A stretch of 64,000 nucleotides of DNA from Nocardioides islandensis. Its GTDB lineage: Bacteria > Actinomycetota > Actinomycetes > Propionibacteriales > Nocardioidaceae. The stretch lies in the NCBI RefSeq assembly GCF_015352455.1, contig NZ_JADKPN010000001.1:806001-870000 (forward strand), given 5' to 3'. The notes beneath the pieces are model-generated. The model did no database searches. It saw nothing but the letters and a program-made list of their open reading frames with translations, and was not told where the DNA came from. Position 1 is the stretch's first letter. Each line of letters begins with the position of its first letter. Position numbers and translations under genes: made by a program. Positions 51,940 through 61,479 of the stretch are shown here, piece after piece.

Positions 51940-52862
51940 GCCGACACCTCCGCGATCAGGGGGGCGACCGCCGGCGCGAGGTCGCTGGCGTCGACGGCGC
52001 GGATCCGCACCAGCGGCGCGTTGCCGGCGCCGGTGCGGGTCTCCAGGGCGTGCCACCCGTCGGACAGCAGCAGCCAGGAGAGCACGCCGACCGTCCGGGG
52101 CGTGCCGCCGGCCACGTGCGCGACGAGCGCGCGCAGGCGGCCGCGGGACTCGCGGCTCAGGGTCTGGAGCAGGCCGGCGACGTCGGCGTCGGGCACCGGC
52201 CGGTCGCCCTCGACCACGGCACCGGCGTGGTGGTCGGCCAGCACCGGCACCAGGTCGCCGCGGCCGCTGTGCAGCGCCTCGCCGGCCGCGTCCAGCAGCT
52301 CGAAGGGCACGTCCACCTCGGCCGGCACGCCGCTGGCCCGCATGGGCAGGTCGCTCGGCAGCGTCGCCACGCGGGACATCTCGTCCCCCCACTGCGACGG
52401 GGCGAGCCAGGCGATCTCGAACACGATGCCGTCGGCGGTCGACAGCGTCGCCACGCCGTGCTCGGACCGGCGGTGCCAGGCCTTGACCTGCACTCCCTCC
52501 ACGACCACGTCGATGTCGACGGCGGTGGTGGGAGTCGCGAGCAGGCCGATCGCCCCGGCGAGCGCCGGGTCGAGGCGGCCGTCGACGAGCAGACCGCGTC
52601 GCTGCAGGGAGCCGCCCGGCTCGTGGAGCGCGTCCACGGCCGCGGCGTACGCCGCCTCCTCGCTGCTGCCGCGGGTCTGACCCAGCCGGTCCTCGAGCGG
52701 GTTGGTCGTCGTCGGGGCGGCGGGCTCGAAGGGGAGCGGGGCACCCCCCGCGTGCTCGGCCGCCAGCCGCAGCTCGGGCAGCGTCAGCGGCAGGCGTCGG
52801 GGGAGTCCGTCGAGGGTGGTGACGGGCGGGACGGGTGGGGCGCCGAGGTCGACGGTGACCAT
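51936..52862 (-). CDS. EspG-like protein (cassette A)
   Basis: A 308-residue protein with EspG-like features: RRLPLTLPELRLAAEHAGG, then QRRGLLVDGRLDPALAGAIG and TPTTAVDIDVVV, and the C-terminal SWLLLSDGWHALE. EspG proteins are type VII secretion chaperones. It is homologous to 54767-55480 in the C-terminal two thirds. ATG overlaps the WXG-like stop (TGATG). Confidence 0.65.
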   Translation of the reverse strand: MVTVDLGAPPVPPVTTLDGLPRRLPLTLPELRLAAEHAGGAPLPFEPAAPTTTNPLEDRLGQTRGSSEEAAYAAAVDALHEPGGSLQRRGLLVDGRLDPALAGAIGLLATPTTAVDIDVVVEGVQVKAWHRRSEHGVATLSTADGIVFEIAWLAPSQWGDEMSRVATLPSDLPMRASGVPAEVDVPFELLDAAGEALHSGRGDLVPVLADHHAGAVVEGDRPVPDADVAGLLQTLSRESRGRLRALVAHVAGGTPRTVGVLSWLLLSDGWHALETRTGAGNAPLVRIRAVDASDLAPAVAPLIAEVSA

Positions 52863-53245
52863 CACAGACCCGGTAGCTCGACGGAGAGCCAGTCCTTGTG
52901 ACCGGACGGCGGCGGGGAGAAGCCGGCGGGAGCGTGGCCCTCGGCGACCAGGGAGGAGACCTTCCGCTCGATGTCGCTGATCGACTCGCCGAGCCGGTCG
53001 CACTCGGCCAGGTGCTTCTCCAGGCTGGCGGCGGCGGTGTCGTGGGCGTGGGCGGCCTCGCGCAGGTGGGCGGCACGGTCACGCACCCGCTCGCGCATGG
53101 CGTCGGCGGCCCGACCGGTCCAGCCGCTCTCGTGGGCGACCTCGTCGCTCTGGGTGACCAGCTGCTCGGCCATGGCGCGGATGTCCTCGCCCTGCTCGCG
53201 CAGCTGGGCGGCGCGCTTGCGCATCACCAAGGTGTCGCCGTACAT
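52862..53245 (-). CDS. WXG100-like protein (cassette A)
   Basis: Helical hairpin protein of 127 residues starting MYGDTLVMRKRAAQLREQGE with the W-x-G turn in HESGWTGRAADAMRERV. The second helix is followed by a Pro/Gly tail ending WLSVELPGL. No canonical YxxxD/E signal was found. ATG 53245 with GAGGGAG ribosome-binding site. First gene of cassette A. Confidence 0.8.
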   Translation of the reverse strand: MYGDTLVMRKRAAQLREQGEDIRAMAEQLVTQSDEVAHESGWTGRAADAMRERVRDRAAHLREAAHAHDTAAASLEKHLAECDRLGESISDIERKVSSLVAEGHAPAGFSPPPSGHKDWLSVELPGL

Positions 53246-53330
53246 CCCACTCCCTCGAGCCACTGAGTCTGCGCCGTTGAGCTGGTTGGCTCCTTCCCCC
53301 GAGACGTGCCCGCCAAACCCTTGCCGTCCG

Positions 53331-54770
53331 CTACGGAACGCGGGTGATCCGGAAGACCTGGCTGGTCACCTCCTGCCCGTCCGCGGGCCCGACGAAACCC
53401 TGCTCGGCCAAGTCGGCCAGCTGGTCCCGGATCGAGGGGTCGTCGCTGGCCTCCACCGCGCCGGCCCCGGCGACGTAGGAGTCCAGCCCGTGGCTGCGGT
53501 CGAGGGTCGTCTCGTGGTCGTCGAACCGCACCGTCACCTGCTCCGCGGAGTCCGCGTTGTCGGCGCCGTCGAGCAGGGGGACGACGTCGCCGTGGTTCTC
53601 CAGGGACAGGACGTGGGTGCCCGACGGGAAGCCGTCGACGTACGCCGTCGGGGAGCCGGCGGTGACCACCGTCGTGACGTGGTACGGCGATCCCTGCGAC
53701 AGGATCGCGGCCGCTTCCATGCCGCCCTGCGAGTGCCCGACGAGGGCCACCGGTTCGTCCGGCCGGATGCCCGCCTGCTGCATCGCGTCGAGGATGCCGT
53801 GCTGGTAGGCGTTGTCCTGGCCGCTGACGAGCAGCAGGTTGGTGCCGAGGTCGCGGACGTCGCCGTCCTGGCTCCACGGCGTCGTGGTGAGGTCGTCGGT
53901 GCCCGGCAGGTAGACCACGTGACGCACCGAGCCGTCGGCGGACCGGATCGTCTGGATCTCGATCGTGCCGTTGTTCTCGGGGTGGTCGACGGACGAGAGG
54001 GCGTTGACGGTGCTCAGGTGCTGCAGCAGCGCGCTCAGGTCGGCCGGACGCGTGTCCGAACCTGGCACCGAGAGGGTCGTCGGCGTGGTGTGCGCGTGGC
54101 CGTCGGCGTACAGGCCGGCCAGCAGCGCCGCCGCCGACTCGGTGTCGGGAGCGGCCAGGTGGCCGAGCGGCACCAGTCCGTCCCAGAGGCCCTCGAGCAG
54201 GCCGCCGCTGCCGTTGACGACGTGCTGCACGGCCTCGGGATGGGCGACCAGCCACGTCTGCAGCTCGTCGAGGGTCGCGTCCTCGAGCCGGCCCTTCGCG
54301 TCGTCGGGCAGCTGGGACCAGATCAGGAAGAACGTGCCGCCCAGGACCAGCCCGGGCACCGCGAGCTCGGGGACCGAGGCGCCGACGGCGTAGCCGACGA
54401 CGTACCCCAGGTCGTGGTCGAGCCGGTCGATCGCCCGCGCCACCAGCTCGTCGGTCAGCAGGGTCGCCCGCACCGCGACCCGGATCGTCACCGCGTCGGT
54501 CTCCCACACCACCGACGCGACCAGCACGCCCTCGGGGCCGCTGGTCGCGGCCAGCACCGCCGCCTCGGCCTCGGCGAACGTGACCGGCGAGAGCAGTGCG
54601 GACTCGAGGAGGTCGCCGTCGAGCAGGACGGCGCCGTCGTCGGCCGCCCACGCGCGCATCCGGTCGCCGGCGTCGTCGTAGTCGTCGGCCAGGCCGAGGG
54701 CGTGGTCGTAGGCGACCGTCAGGCCGTGCGAGCCGCCGGTGACGTCGAGGAGGGGTGGCGGCTCGCTCAT
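53331..54770 (-). CDS. alpha/beta-hydrolase with intact triad (cassette B)
   Basis: A 479-residue protein; helical N-terminal half including a hydrophobic stretch (about 120-150), then hydrolase with nucleophile LVGHSQGGMEAAAIL (Ser near 345), Asp in SLENHGDVVPLLDG (near 393) and His in DRSHGLDSYVAG (near 426). Probably a lipase/esterase; may be exported by type VII secretion. ATG overlaps the EspG-like stop. Confidence 0.82.
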   Translation of the reverse strand: MSEPPPLLDVTGGSHGLTVAYDHALGLADDYDDAGDRMRAWAADDGAVLLDGDLLESALLSPVTFAEAEAAVLAATSGPEGVLVASVVWETDAVTIRVAVRATLLTDELVARAIDRLDHDLGYVVGYAVGASVPELAVPGLVLGGTFFLIWSQLPDDAKGRLEDATLDELQTWLVAHPEAVQHVVNGSGGLLEGLWDGLVPLGHLAAPDTESAAALLAGLYADGHAHTTPTTLSVPGSDTRPADLSALLQHLSTVNALSSVDHPENNGTIEIQTIRSADGSVRHVVYLPGTDDLTTTPWSQDGDVRDLGTNLLLVSGQDNAYQHGILDAMQQAGIRPDEPVALVGHSQGGMEAAAILSQGSPYHVTTVVTAGSPTAYVDGFPSGTHVLSLENHGDVVPLLDGADNADSAEQVTVRFDDHETTLDRSHGLDSYVAGAGAVEASDDPSIRDQLADLAEQGFVGPADGQEVTSQVFRITRVP

Positions 54771-55480
54771 CGCCGTCCTCTCACCAGGGTCACCAGGGAC
54801 GCCACCTCTTCACCCAGCCGCAGCGGCATCGCCGGGACGAGTCGTACGACGGGCCGGCCTGCGCGACGTACCGGGGTCAGCGAGCGCCACCCGTCGCCGA
54901 AGAGCAGCCAGCTCGTCCAGCCAGCCCGCGAGCTTCCGCCGTCCCGGGCGGCGACCGTCGCGAGCAGGCGGCCGGCTACGGCGGTGTGCAGCCGCACCAG
55001 CTGTGCCCGCAGCCCCGCCGGGTCGGCGGTCCCGGACCGGCGGACGAGCTCGTCGAGGATGTCCGGCCGGCCCGCGCGGATCGCCTCGCCGGCGCCGAGG
55101 AGCACGTCCAGAGGCACGTCGGCGCACGCGCCCGGAGGCTCGGGAGCACCGGCCGGCGCCGGCACCCTCGCCGCGCGGGCGAGCTCGGTCTGCCAGTGCT
55201 CCACGCCGTACGCCGCCAGCTCGACGCGTCCACCGGCCCACGCGGTCGAGGCGACCCGGTCGCCGAGCAGGGCGTGCCGGCAGCGCAGCCGGGCCCACCC
55301 CGGCCGCCCGTCGGGCCGGGCCGCGGTGAGGTCGACCTCGACTACCACGTCCGGTGACCGCAACGGCTCCAGACGCGGGTCGGCGGCGACCAGCGCCTCG
55401 ACGGCGTGGACCCCGACGACCCGGCGCAGTGGCAGCCGGCCCGCGTCGAGCGCGCGCTGCTCGAGATCCACGGTGGTCAC
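54767..55480 (-). CDS. EspG-like protein, shorter form (cassette B)
   Basis: A 237-residue homologue of the 51936-52862 protein, lacking about 70 N-terminal residues of it. Shared segments: VPLDVLLGAGEAIRAGRPDI and SWLLFGDGWRSLTPVRR. GTG overlaps the WXG-like stop (GTGA). Confidence 0.65.
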   Translation of the reverse strand: MTTVDLEQRALDAGRLPLRRVVGVHAVEALVAADPRLEPLRSPDVVVEVDLTAARPDGRPGWARLRCRHALLGDRVASTAWAGGRVELAAYGVEHWQTELARAARVPAPAGAPEPPGACADVPLDVLLGAGEAIRAGRPDILDELVRRSGTADPAGLRAQLVRLHTAVAGRLLATVAARDGGSSRAGWTSWLLFGDGWRSLTPVRRAGRPVVRLVPAMPLRLGEEVASLVTLVRGRR

Positions 55481-55863
55481 AGGCCGGGCACCTCGACGTG
55501 CAGCCAGCCCAGGTGGCCCGGCGCCGGCGGGTCGAAGTGCCGCAGCCAGGTCGAGGCCCATCCCTCGGCGGCATCGAGCAGGCGGCGTGCTCGTCGCTCG
55601 ATCTCGTCGATGAGGTGCTTGAGATGGTCCACCTCGCGGGCGTGCCGGTCGAGGGCGTCGGCCGCGTCCTCGTGCCGGCTCGCCGAACGACGCAGGGCCA
55701 CCGCTCGCTCGCGGACCCGCTCCCGCAGCGCGTCCCCGGCCTGTCCCAGCCAGCCGATCGCGTCGGTGCGCGCGACCAGGCGGTCGGCCTCGGCCCGGAT
55801 CTCCTCGGCGCGCTCGCGCAGCTCGGCCGCGCGTCGCCGGATCGCCGTCGTGTCGCCGTACAT
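55477..55863 (-). CDS. WXG100-like protein (cassette B)
   Basis: A 128-residue helical hairpin protein with W-x-G in DAIGWLGQAGDALRERV and the same ends as its paralogue: MYGDTTAIRRRAAEL at the start, WLHVEVPGL at the end. ATG 55863 with GGGAGG ribosome-binding site, divergent from the secreted EEP gene. Confidence 0.8.
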   Translation of the reverse strand: MYGDTTAIRRRAAELRERAEEIRAEADRLVARTDAIGWLGQAGDALRERVRERAVALRRSASRHEDAADALDRHAREVDHLKHLIDEIERRARRLLDAAEGWASTWLRHFDPPAPGHLGWLHVEVPGL

Positions 55864-55994
55864 GGGACCTCCCGAGATGTCGTGGGAGGAGCGTGCCCGG
55901 GGCGGCACCCACCAAACTCGGGACGAATTGCCCTGTGAAGAAACCTGGCGCCCGGGCGACCATGGCGGGACATTTCTCGAGGGGGAGGGAACCC

Positions 55995-57188
55995 ATGTCG
56001 CTCGTCTCGCACGCTCGCCGCCTGCTCGCCACCGCGACCGTCGTCGCCCTGGCCGCCATGCCGGTCGTCGCCGCCCCGGCCGACGCCGGCCGGCCGCAGC
56101 ACCGGCCGGGCAAGCCCGTGACCGTGATGACGCGCAACCTGTACCTCGGCGCCGACATCAACCGGCCGGTGAACGCCGCCCTGGCCGCCCAGCAGGCCGG
56201 CGGGACGCCGCAGCAGGTGCTCGTCGCGCTCGCCAACGCCACGCACGTGACGCGCGCGATCGTGGACCACACCGACTTCCGCGTCCGCGCGGGCCTGCTG
56301 GCCGACGAGATCGTGGCCACCGAGCCGGACCTGGTGGGCCTCCAGGAGGTGGCCTGGTGGCGGCACGGCGTGCTCCAGCTCGACCAGGTCGGGGTGGCGA
56401 ACGCCGACGTCACCGACTACGACTTCCTCCAGCTGCTCCTCGACGCCCTCGCGGCCCGGGGCGTGACCTACGAGCCGGTGAGCATCGCCCCGCGAGCGGA
56501 CGTCGAGGCGCCGAGCTTCACCGGCACCGGCAGCCCCGACGCCCGTGATGTCCGGCTGACGATGCGGGACGTGGTGCTGATGCACGTCGAGGACGGGCTG
56601 TCGGCCGTGGACGACGGCCAGGCGGTGTACGCCGTCAACCTGGCGGTCCCACTGCTGGGACGCACGATCTCCTTCGACCGCGGCTACCAGTGGGTCGACG
56701 TGCGGTCGGGCGCCACGCGGTTCCGCTTCGTGAACACCCACCTGGAGGCCTTCAGCTCCGACATCGCCCGTGCCCAGGCCGCCCAGCTGCTGGCCCAGGC
56801 TCCCGCCACGGACCGCACCACGGTGTTCGTGTGCGACTGCAACTCAGACCCGCTCAACGGCAAGGTGAAGACGTCCATCGGCGACACCCAGCCGCACTGG
56901 GCGGCGTACCGGCTGATCACCGGCACCGGCGGGTTCACCGACGAGTGGCTGCAGTGGGCGCCGGCCGAGCAGGGCTGGACCTCGGGGTTGTCGGAGACGG
57001 TCGACGACCCGACCGGAGTGCGCTTCGACCACCGCATCGACATGGTGTTCGGGCGTACGGCGGACGGCGGCCCGCTCGCCGTCGACCGCGGGCGCGTGAC
57101 CGGCACGACCGTCGCCAGCAAGGACCCGGCCACGGGCCTGTGGCCGTCCGACCACGGAGGCGTGGTGCTTCGCCTGCGCGGTCTCTGA
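55995..57188 (+). CDS. secreted endonuclease/exonuclease/phosphatase-family protein
   Basis: EEP-fold enzyme of 397 residues with a signal peptide (about 1-30, LLATATVVALAAMPVVAAPADA). Motifs: VMTRNLYLGADI, VGLQEVAWW, FVNTHLEAF, FVCDCNSDPLNG, FDHRIDMVFG and WPSDHGGVVL. Could be a nuclease or phospholipase-like esterase outside the cell. Good GGGGGAGGGA ribosome-binding site. Divergent from cassette B. Confidence 0.85.
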   Translation: MSLVSHARRLLATATVVALAAMPVVAAPADAGRPQHRPGKPVTVMTRNLYLGADINRPVNAALAAQQAGGTPQQVLVALANATHVTRAIVDHTDFRVRAGLLADEIVATEPDLVGLQEVAWWRHGVLQLDQVGVANADVTDYDFLQLLLDALAARGVTYEPVSIAPRADVEAPSFTGTGSPDARDVRLTMRDVVLMHVEDGLSAVDDGQAVYAVNLAVPLLGRTISFDRGYQWVDVRSGATRFRFVNTHLEAFSSDIARAQAAQLLAQAPATDRTTVFVCDCNSDPLNGKVKTSIGDTQPHWAAYRLITGTGGFTDEWLQWAPAEQGWTSGLSETVDDPTGVRFDHRIDMVFGRTADGGPLAVDRGRVTGTTVASKDPATGLWPSDHGGVVLRLRGL

Positions 57189-57195
57189 GTCTCGT

Positions 57196-57231
57196 CCACG
57201 GCCCGCCGGACGCGCGTCCGGCGGCCCGTGG
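57196..57231 (+). terminator. strong terminator hairpin
   Basis: The stem CCACGG...CGCCGGACG / CGTCCGGCG...CGTGG has a CG loop and a small internal mismatch, 7 bp after the secreted EEP stop. Confidence 0.7.
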
Positions 57232-57237
57232 CGTCGC

Positions 57238-57243
57238 TAGACT
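57238..57243 (+). promoter_or_regulatory. -10 of the antiporter gene
   Basis: TAGACT directly after the terminator. The antiporter start lies 32 bases further on and has a GGGAGAGG ribosome-binding site, so this gene is leadered, unlike many neighbours. Confidence 0.45.
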
Positions 57244-57275
57244 CCCGGTTCAGCCGCCCGGGAGAGGGGTGACTC

Positions 57276-58775
57276 GTGTCGTTCGACGTCCACCAGCTCG
57301 ATCTCTTCCTGCTGGTGGGTTCGGCCGTCACCATCCTCGCGATCCTCGCCGTGCGGATCTCGTCGCGCTCGGGTCTGCCCAGCCTGCTGGTGTACCTGCT
57401 GATGGGCGTGGCCCTCGGCGAGGCCGGCCTCGGCGTCCAGTTCGAGGACGCGGACGTCGCGCAGGCGCTGGGGTTCGCGGCCCTGGCGGTGATCCTGGCC
57501 GAGGGCGGTCTGACCACGAGCTGGCGCACCGCCCGCCCGTCGATGCGGATCGGCCTGTCGCTGGCCACGATCGGCGTCGCGGTCTCCGTGGCCGTGGTGG
57601 CGGTCGGGGCCCACTACCTGCTCGGGCTGTCGTGGGAGGTGTCCGTGCTGCTCGGCGCGGTCACCTCGCCGACCGACGCGGCGGCGGTCTTCTCCGTGCT
57701 TCGCGTGGTCCCGCTCAGCCGCCGGCTGTCCGGCGCCCTCGAGTCGGAGTCCGGGCTGAACGACGCCCCGACGGTCGTGCTGGTCACGCTGATCTCCACC
57801 GAGGCGTTCAGCGAGCACGGGCTGTTCCTGACTGGCGCGCTGATCGTCTACGAGCTGGTCGCCGGCGTCGGTCTCGGCCTGGTGCTCGGGTTCGCCGGCG
57901 CCTGGCTGATGCGCCGGGCCGCCCTGCCGTCGTCCGGCCTCTACCCACTCCTCGTGCTGACCCTGGCCTTCCTGTCCTACGGTGCCGCCGCCTTCGCGCA
58001 CGCCTCGCCGTTCGCCGCGGTGTACGTCGCCGCGCTGGTGCTCGGGAACTCCGAGCTGCCGCACCGCGGTGCCGTCCGCTCCTTCGCCGAGGGCGTCGCC
58101 TGGCTGGCCCAGATCGGGCTGTTCGTCATGCTCGGCCTGCTGCTCTCCCCGGGCCGCATCCACTGGGACACCGTCGGGATGGCGCTCGTCGCGGGGCTGG
58201 TGCTGACCTTCGTCGCGCGACCCGTGTCGGTGTTCGCGAGCTCGGTGGTGCAGCCGATGCCCTGGCGGGAGCTGGGCTTCCTGTCGTGGGCCGGGCTGCG
58301 GGGCGCGGTGCCGATCGTGCTGATGACCATCCCGCTGGCCGAGGGCGTGGTCGGCTCGCCGCAGCTGTTCGACGTGGTGTTCGTGATGGTCGTCATCTAC
58401 ACGCTGCTGACCGGACCGACCCTGCCGCTGGTCGCGCGGTTGTTGGGCGTGGAGGAGCGTCACGAGCCCCGCGACCTGGACCTCGAGGCGGCACCACTGG
58501 AGCGGATCGCCGCCGACCTGCTCCAGGTCACCATCACCCCGGCGTCCCGGCTGCACGGCGTCGAGGTCGGCGAGCTCCGGCTGCCCGTCGGCGCCTCGGT
58601 CTCCATGCTGATCCGCGACGGGGAGCCCCTCGTCCCCGAGCGGCGTACGGTCATCAAGCGCGGCGACGACATGCTCGTGGTGACGCCGCGGCGGCTGCGC
58701 GAGGCCACCGAGCGGCGGCTGCGCGACGTGTCCCTCGGTGGACGGCTCGCGCGCTGGCTGCCCGACGAGAGCTAA
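57276..58775 (+). CDS. potassium/proton antiporter (CPA1, NhaP2/CvrA type) with RCK_C domain
   Basis: A 499-residue transporter: about 12 helices (1-390), including the ion-site region [15 protein letters not shown] and [14 protein letters not shown], then [15 protein letters not shown] cytosolic TrkA-C/RCK_C domain follows (about 410-480). Likely exports K+ or Na+ against H+. Confidence 0.88.
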   Translation: MSFDVHQLDLFLLVGSAVTILAILAVRISSRSGLPSLLVYLLMGVALGEAGLGVQFEDADVAQALGFAALAVILAEGGLTTSWRTARPSMRIGLSLATIGVAVSVAVVAVGAHYLLGLSWEVSVLLGAVTSPTDAAAVFSVLRVVPLSRRLSGALESESGLNDAPTVVLVTLISTEAFSEHGLFLTGALIVYELVAGVGLGLVLGFAGAWLMRRAALPSSGLYPLLVLTLAFLSYGAAAFAHASPFAAVYVAALVLGNSELPHRGAVRSFAEGVAWLAQIGLFVMLGLLLSPGRIHWDTVGMALVAGLVLTFVARPVSVFASSVVQPMPWRELGFLSWAGLRGAVPIVLMTIPLAEGVVGSPQLFDVVFVMVVIYTLLTGPTLPLVARLLGVEERHEPRDLDLEAAPLERIAADLLQVTITPASRLHGVEVGELRLPVGASVSMLIRDGEPLVPERRTVIKRGDDMLVVTPRRLREATERRLRDVSLGGRLARWLPDES

Positions 58776-59278
58776 GCGTCGGGCGGGGAGCAGATCGTCG
58801 TGTCCTCGTGGACGGTCACCGAGCGCTTGCCGGGCGTCAGCTCCTCGAACGAGTTGCCGACGACGACCACGACCCCCACCCCGGTCACGTCGCGGCGTAC
58901 CACCTCGGCGTCCGGGCCGAGCCGCGTCTGCACCAGGCGTACGTCGGGCCGCGTGGGGTCGTCGGTCCAGATCTGCGCGTTCTCGACCTCGCTGCCCTTG
59001 GGGGCGTTGCCGATGTCGCCACGGCCGAAGCCCTGATCGGCGAACAGCCCGAGGGTCCGGTCGGCGAGGCCGGCGCGGGTGCCGGCGTTCAGGACGCTCA
59101 CCGTCACCTGGCTCGCCCGCACGCGACTGCCGGCGGTGAGGGTGGTCATCTGGCACTTGCCGACCTCCTCCTTGCCGGGGAGGGGGTCGCTGATCGCCGA
59201 CCAGCCCCACACGCCGCCGAGGAGCAGCATCCCGGCCAGGACCACCAGCGTGATGACCGTCTTGACGTGGATGTTCAT
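58772..59278 (-). CDS. LytR C-terminal domain protein
   Basis: A 168-residue membrane-anchored protein: one N-terminal helix ([19 protein letters not shown]) and an extracytoplasmic LytR_C domain ([19 protein letters not shown]). Linked to envelope biology. Stop overlaps the convergent antiporter stop by 4 bp. Confidence 0.85.
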   Translation of the reverse strand: MNIHVKTVITLVVLAGMLLLGGVWGWSAISDPLPGKEEVGKCQMTTLTAGSRVRASQVTVSVLNAGTRAGLADRTLGLFADQGFGRGDIGNAPKGSEVENAQIWTDDPTRPDVRLVQTRLGPDAEVVRRDVTGVGVVVVVGNSFEELTPGKRSVTVHEDTTICSPPDA

Positions 59279-59310
59279 GCCCGTGCCCTGGCCATTTCCC
59301 GACGTGCGCG

Positions 59311-59607
59311 TCAGCCGGCGACGGCGTGGACGCGGGCGTGCAGGACGTTGCGCTGCTGCAGGGCCGCCCGGAGCGCCCGGTGGAGCCCGTCCTCGAGGTA
59401 GTACTCGCCCCGCCACTCCACGACGTGCGCGAACAGGTCGCCGTAGAACGTGGAGTCCTCGTCCAGCAGCGCCGCCAGCTGCAACGTGTCCTTGGTCGTG
59501 ACCAGCTCGTCGAGGCGCACCTGGCGCGGCGGGACGGCGGCCCAGCCGCCGGCCGTCATCCCGTGGTCGGGGTACGGCCTCCCGTCTCCCACGCGCTTGA
59601 AGATCAC
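59311..59607 (-). CDS. conserved actinobacterial protein of unknown function
   Basis: A 98-residue protein with segments familiar from actinobacteria: [45 protein letters not shown] and [16 protein letters not shown]. The RLDELVTTK part is faintly ParB-like. GTG 59607 follows TACACT plus 6 bases; upstream of the LytR_C gene with a 32-bp gap, a recurrent pairing. Confidence 0.75.
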   Translation of the reverse strand: MIFKRVGDGRPYPDHGMTAGGWAAVPPRQVRLDELVTTKDTLQLAALLDEDSTFYGDLFAHVVEWRGEYYLEDGLHRALRAALQQRNVLHARVHAVAG

Positions 59608-59690
59608 GCGGTGAGTGTAGGCAACCGTCGGGAAGGAGCGCCTCACCTGTTCAGGGAGGGGTACGCCGGGGCGTGGTTAGTCTTCGCCCC

Positions 59691-61451
59691 ATGAGCACGA
59701 CGCCGTCCGAACCGTCTGCACAGCCTCCCGCCGAGTCCGGTGCCGCCGCTGCCGCCGCGCCCCCTCCGGCGGAGGCGGCCGCCGCGGCCGTGCCGGCGGA
59801 ACCCGCGCCGCCTGCCGCGGCCCCCGACCCTGCGTCTGCCCCTGCGGCTCCGGCCGAGCCGGCGGCCGCCGCTCCTTCCGCGGAGCCGGACCCGCTGGTC
59901 GACGCGGTCGCGCCGGGGTACGCGTTCGAGGGCGCCGCGCTGGAGCTCGGCGGCCTGATGCGCAACGCCACCGACCTGACCGACGTGCACATCAAGATCC
60001 CGCTCGGCATGCTCAACCGGCACGGCCTGGTCGCCGGCGCGACCGGCACGGGCAAGACGAAGACGCTCCAGCTGATGGCCGAGCAGCTCAGCGCCAACGG
60101 CGTACCCGTCTTCGCCGCCGACATCAAGGGCGACCTCTCCGGCATGAGCGTCCCCGGCCAGGGCGGCGAGAAGATCGCGTCGCGCGCGGCCTCGGTCGGG
60201 CAGGCGTGGGCCGCCACGGCGTTCCCGGTGGAGTACTACGCGCTCGGCGGCCAGGGCACCGGCATCCCGCTGCGCGTCACCATGACGGCGTTCGGGCCGA
60301 TCCTGCTGTCCAAGGTGCTCGGCCTCAACGAGACGCAGGAGTCCAGCCTCGGGCTGGTGTTCCACTACGCCGACCTCAAGGGCCTGCCGCTGCTCGACCT
60401 GGCCGACCTGCGCGCGGTCGTGTCGTGGCTGACCAGCGACGAGGGCAAGCCGGACCTCAAGGACCTCGGCGGCCTGTCGGCCGCGACGGCCGGCGTCATC
60501 CTGCGCGAGCTGATCGGGTTCCAGGACCAGGGGGCCGACGCGTTCTTCGGCGAGCCGGAGTTCGAGTCGTCGGAGTTCCTGCAGACGACGGCGGACGGCC
60601 GCGGCCTGGTGTCCCTGGTCGAGCTGCCGAACCTCCAGGACCGGCCGGCGATCTTCTCGACGTTCCTGATGTGGCTGCTGGCCGACCTGTTCCACGACCT
60701 GCCCGAGGTCGGCGACATCGACAAGCCCAAGCTGGTCTTCTTCTTCGACGAGGCGCACCTGCTGTTCAACGACGCGTCGAAGGCGTTCCTCGACCAGATC
60801 GCCCAGACGGTGCGGCTGATCCGCTCGAAGGGCGTCGGTGTCTTCTTCGTGACCCAGTCACCGACCGACGTACCCGACGTCGTCCTCGCCCAGCTCGGCT
60901 CCCGCGTCCAGCACCAGCTGCGTGCGCACACGCCGAACGACGCCAAGGCGCTGAAGGCGACGGTCAACACCTACCCCACGTCGGCGTACGACGACCTCGG
61001 CGAGGTCATCACCTCGCTGGGCATCGGCGAGGCCGTGGTGACGGTGATGAACGAGCGTGGCGCCCCGACTCCCGTCGCGTGGACGCGGCTGCGCGCCCCC
61101 GAGTCGCTGATGGGCGCGGCCGACCCGGCCGCGATGCAGGCGACGGTCACCGCGTCGCCGAGGTACGCCAAGTACGCCACGTCGGTCGACCGCGACTCGG
61201 CCCGCGAGATGCTCGCGGTCAAGGTCGAGGAGGGTGCCCGTCGCCAGGCCGAGGAGGACGCGGCGAAGGAGCGGGCCAAGTCGATCCCGAAGCCCACCTC
61301 CAGTGGGCGGCGTACCTCGACGCGCACCTCCCGGGGGGACGACGGCGGCATCGTCTCCGACGTCGTGAAGTCCGGCGCGTTCAAGGACTTCATGCGCACG
61401 GCCGCCCGCGAGATCGCGCGGGGGATGTTCGGGACGGCGCGACGGCGCTAG
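59691..61451 (+). CDS. HerA/DUF853-type helicase-like ATPase
   Basis: A 586-residue ATPase: low-complexity Ala/Pro N-terminus (1-75), Walker A LVAGATGTGKTKTLQLM, Walker B KLVFFFDEAHLLFND, Gln/Arg region VTQSPTDVPDVVLAQLGSRV. Basic C-terminal tail. Similar to E. coli YjgR; role unknown, perhaps DNA translocation. ATG 59691 follows TAGTCT plus 7 bases. Confidence 0.88.
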   Translation: MSTTPSEPSAQPPAESGAAAAAAPPPAEAAAAAVPAEPAPPAAAPDPASAPAAPAEPAAAAPSAEPDPLVDAVAPGYAFEGAALELGGLMRNATDLTDVHIKIPLGMLNRHGLVAGATGTGKTKTLQLMAEQLSANGVPVFAADIKGDLSGMSVPGQGGEKIASRAASVGQAWAATAFPVEYYALGGQGTGIPLRVTMTAFGPILLSKVLGLNETQESSLGLVFHYADLKGLPLLDLADLRAVVSWLTSDEGKPDLKDLGGLSAATAGVILRELIGFQDQGADAFFGEPEFESSEFLQTTADGRGLVSLVELPNLQDRPAIFSTFLMWLLADLFHDLPEVGDIDKPKLVFFFDEAHLLFNDASKAFLDQIAQTVRLIRSKGVGVFFVTQSPTDVPDVVLAQLGSRVQHQLRAHTPNDAKALKATVNTYPTSAYDDLGEVITSLGIGEAVVTVMNERGAPTPVAWTRLRAPESLMGAADPAAMQATVTASPRYAKYATSVDRDSAREMLAVKVEEGARRQAEEDAAKERAKSIPKPTSSGRRTSTRTSRGDDGGIVSDVVKSGAFKDFMRTAAREIARGMFGTARRR

Positions 61452-61479
61452 ACCCGGCCACACCCGGGCAGCGGAGCGT

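Noticed and set aside
50641..53082. 813-residue fusion of hydrolase and upstream sequence
   Set aside because: The first part is the wrong frame of the EspG-like and WXG-like genes; the ATG at 51939 overlaps the upstream stop in normal operon style.
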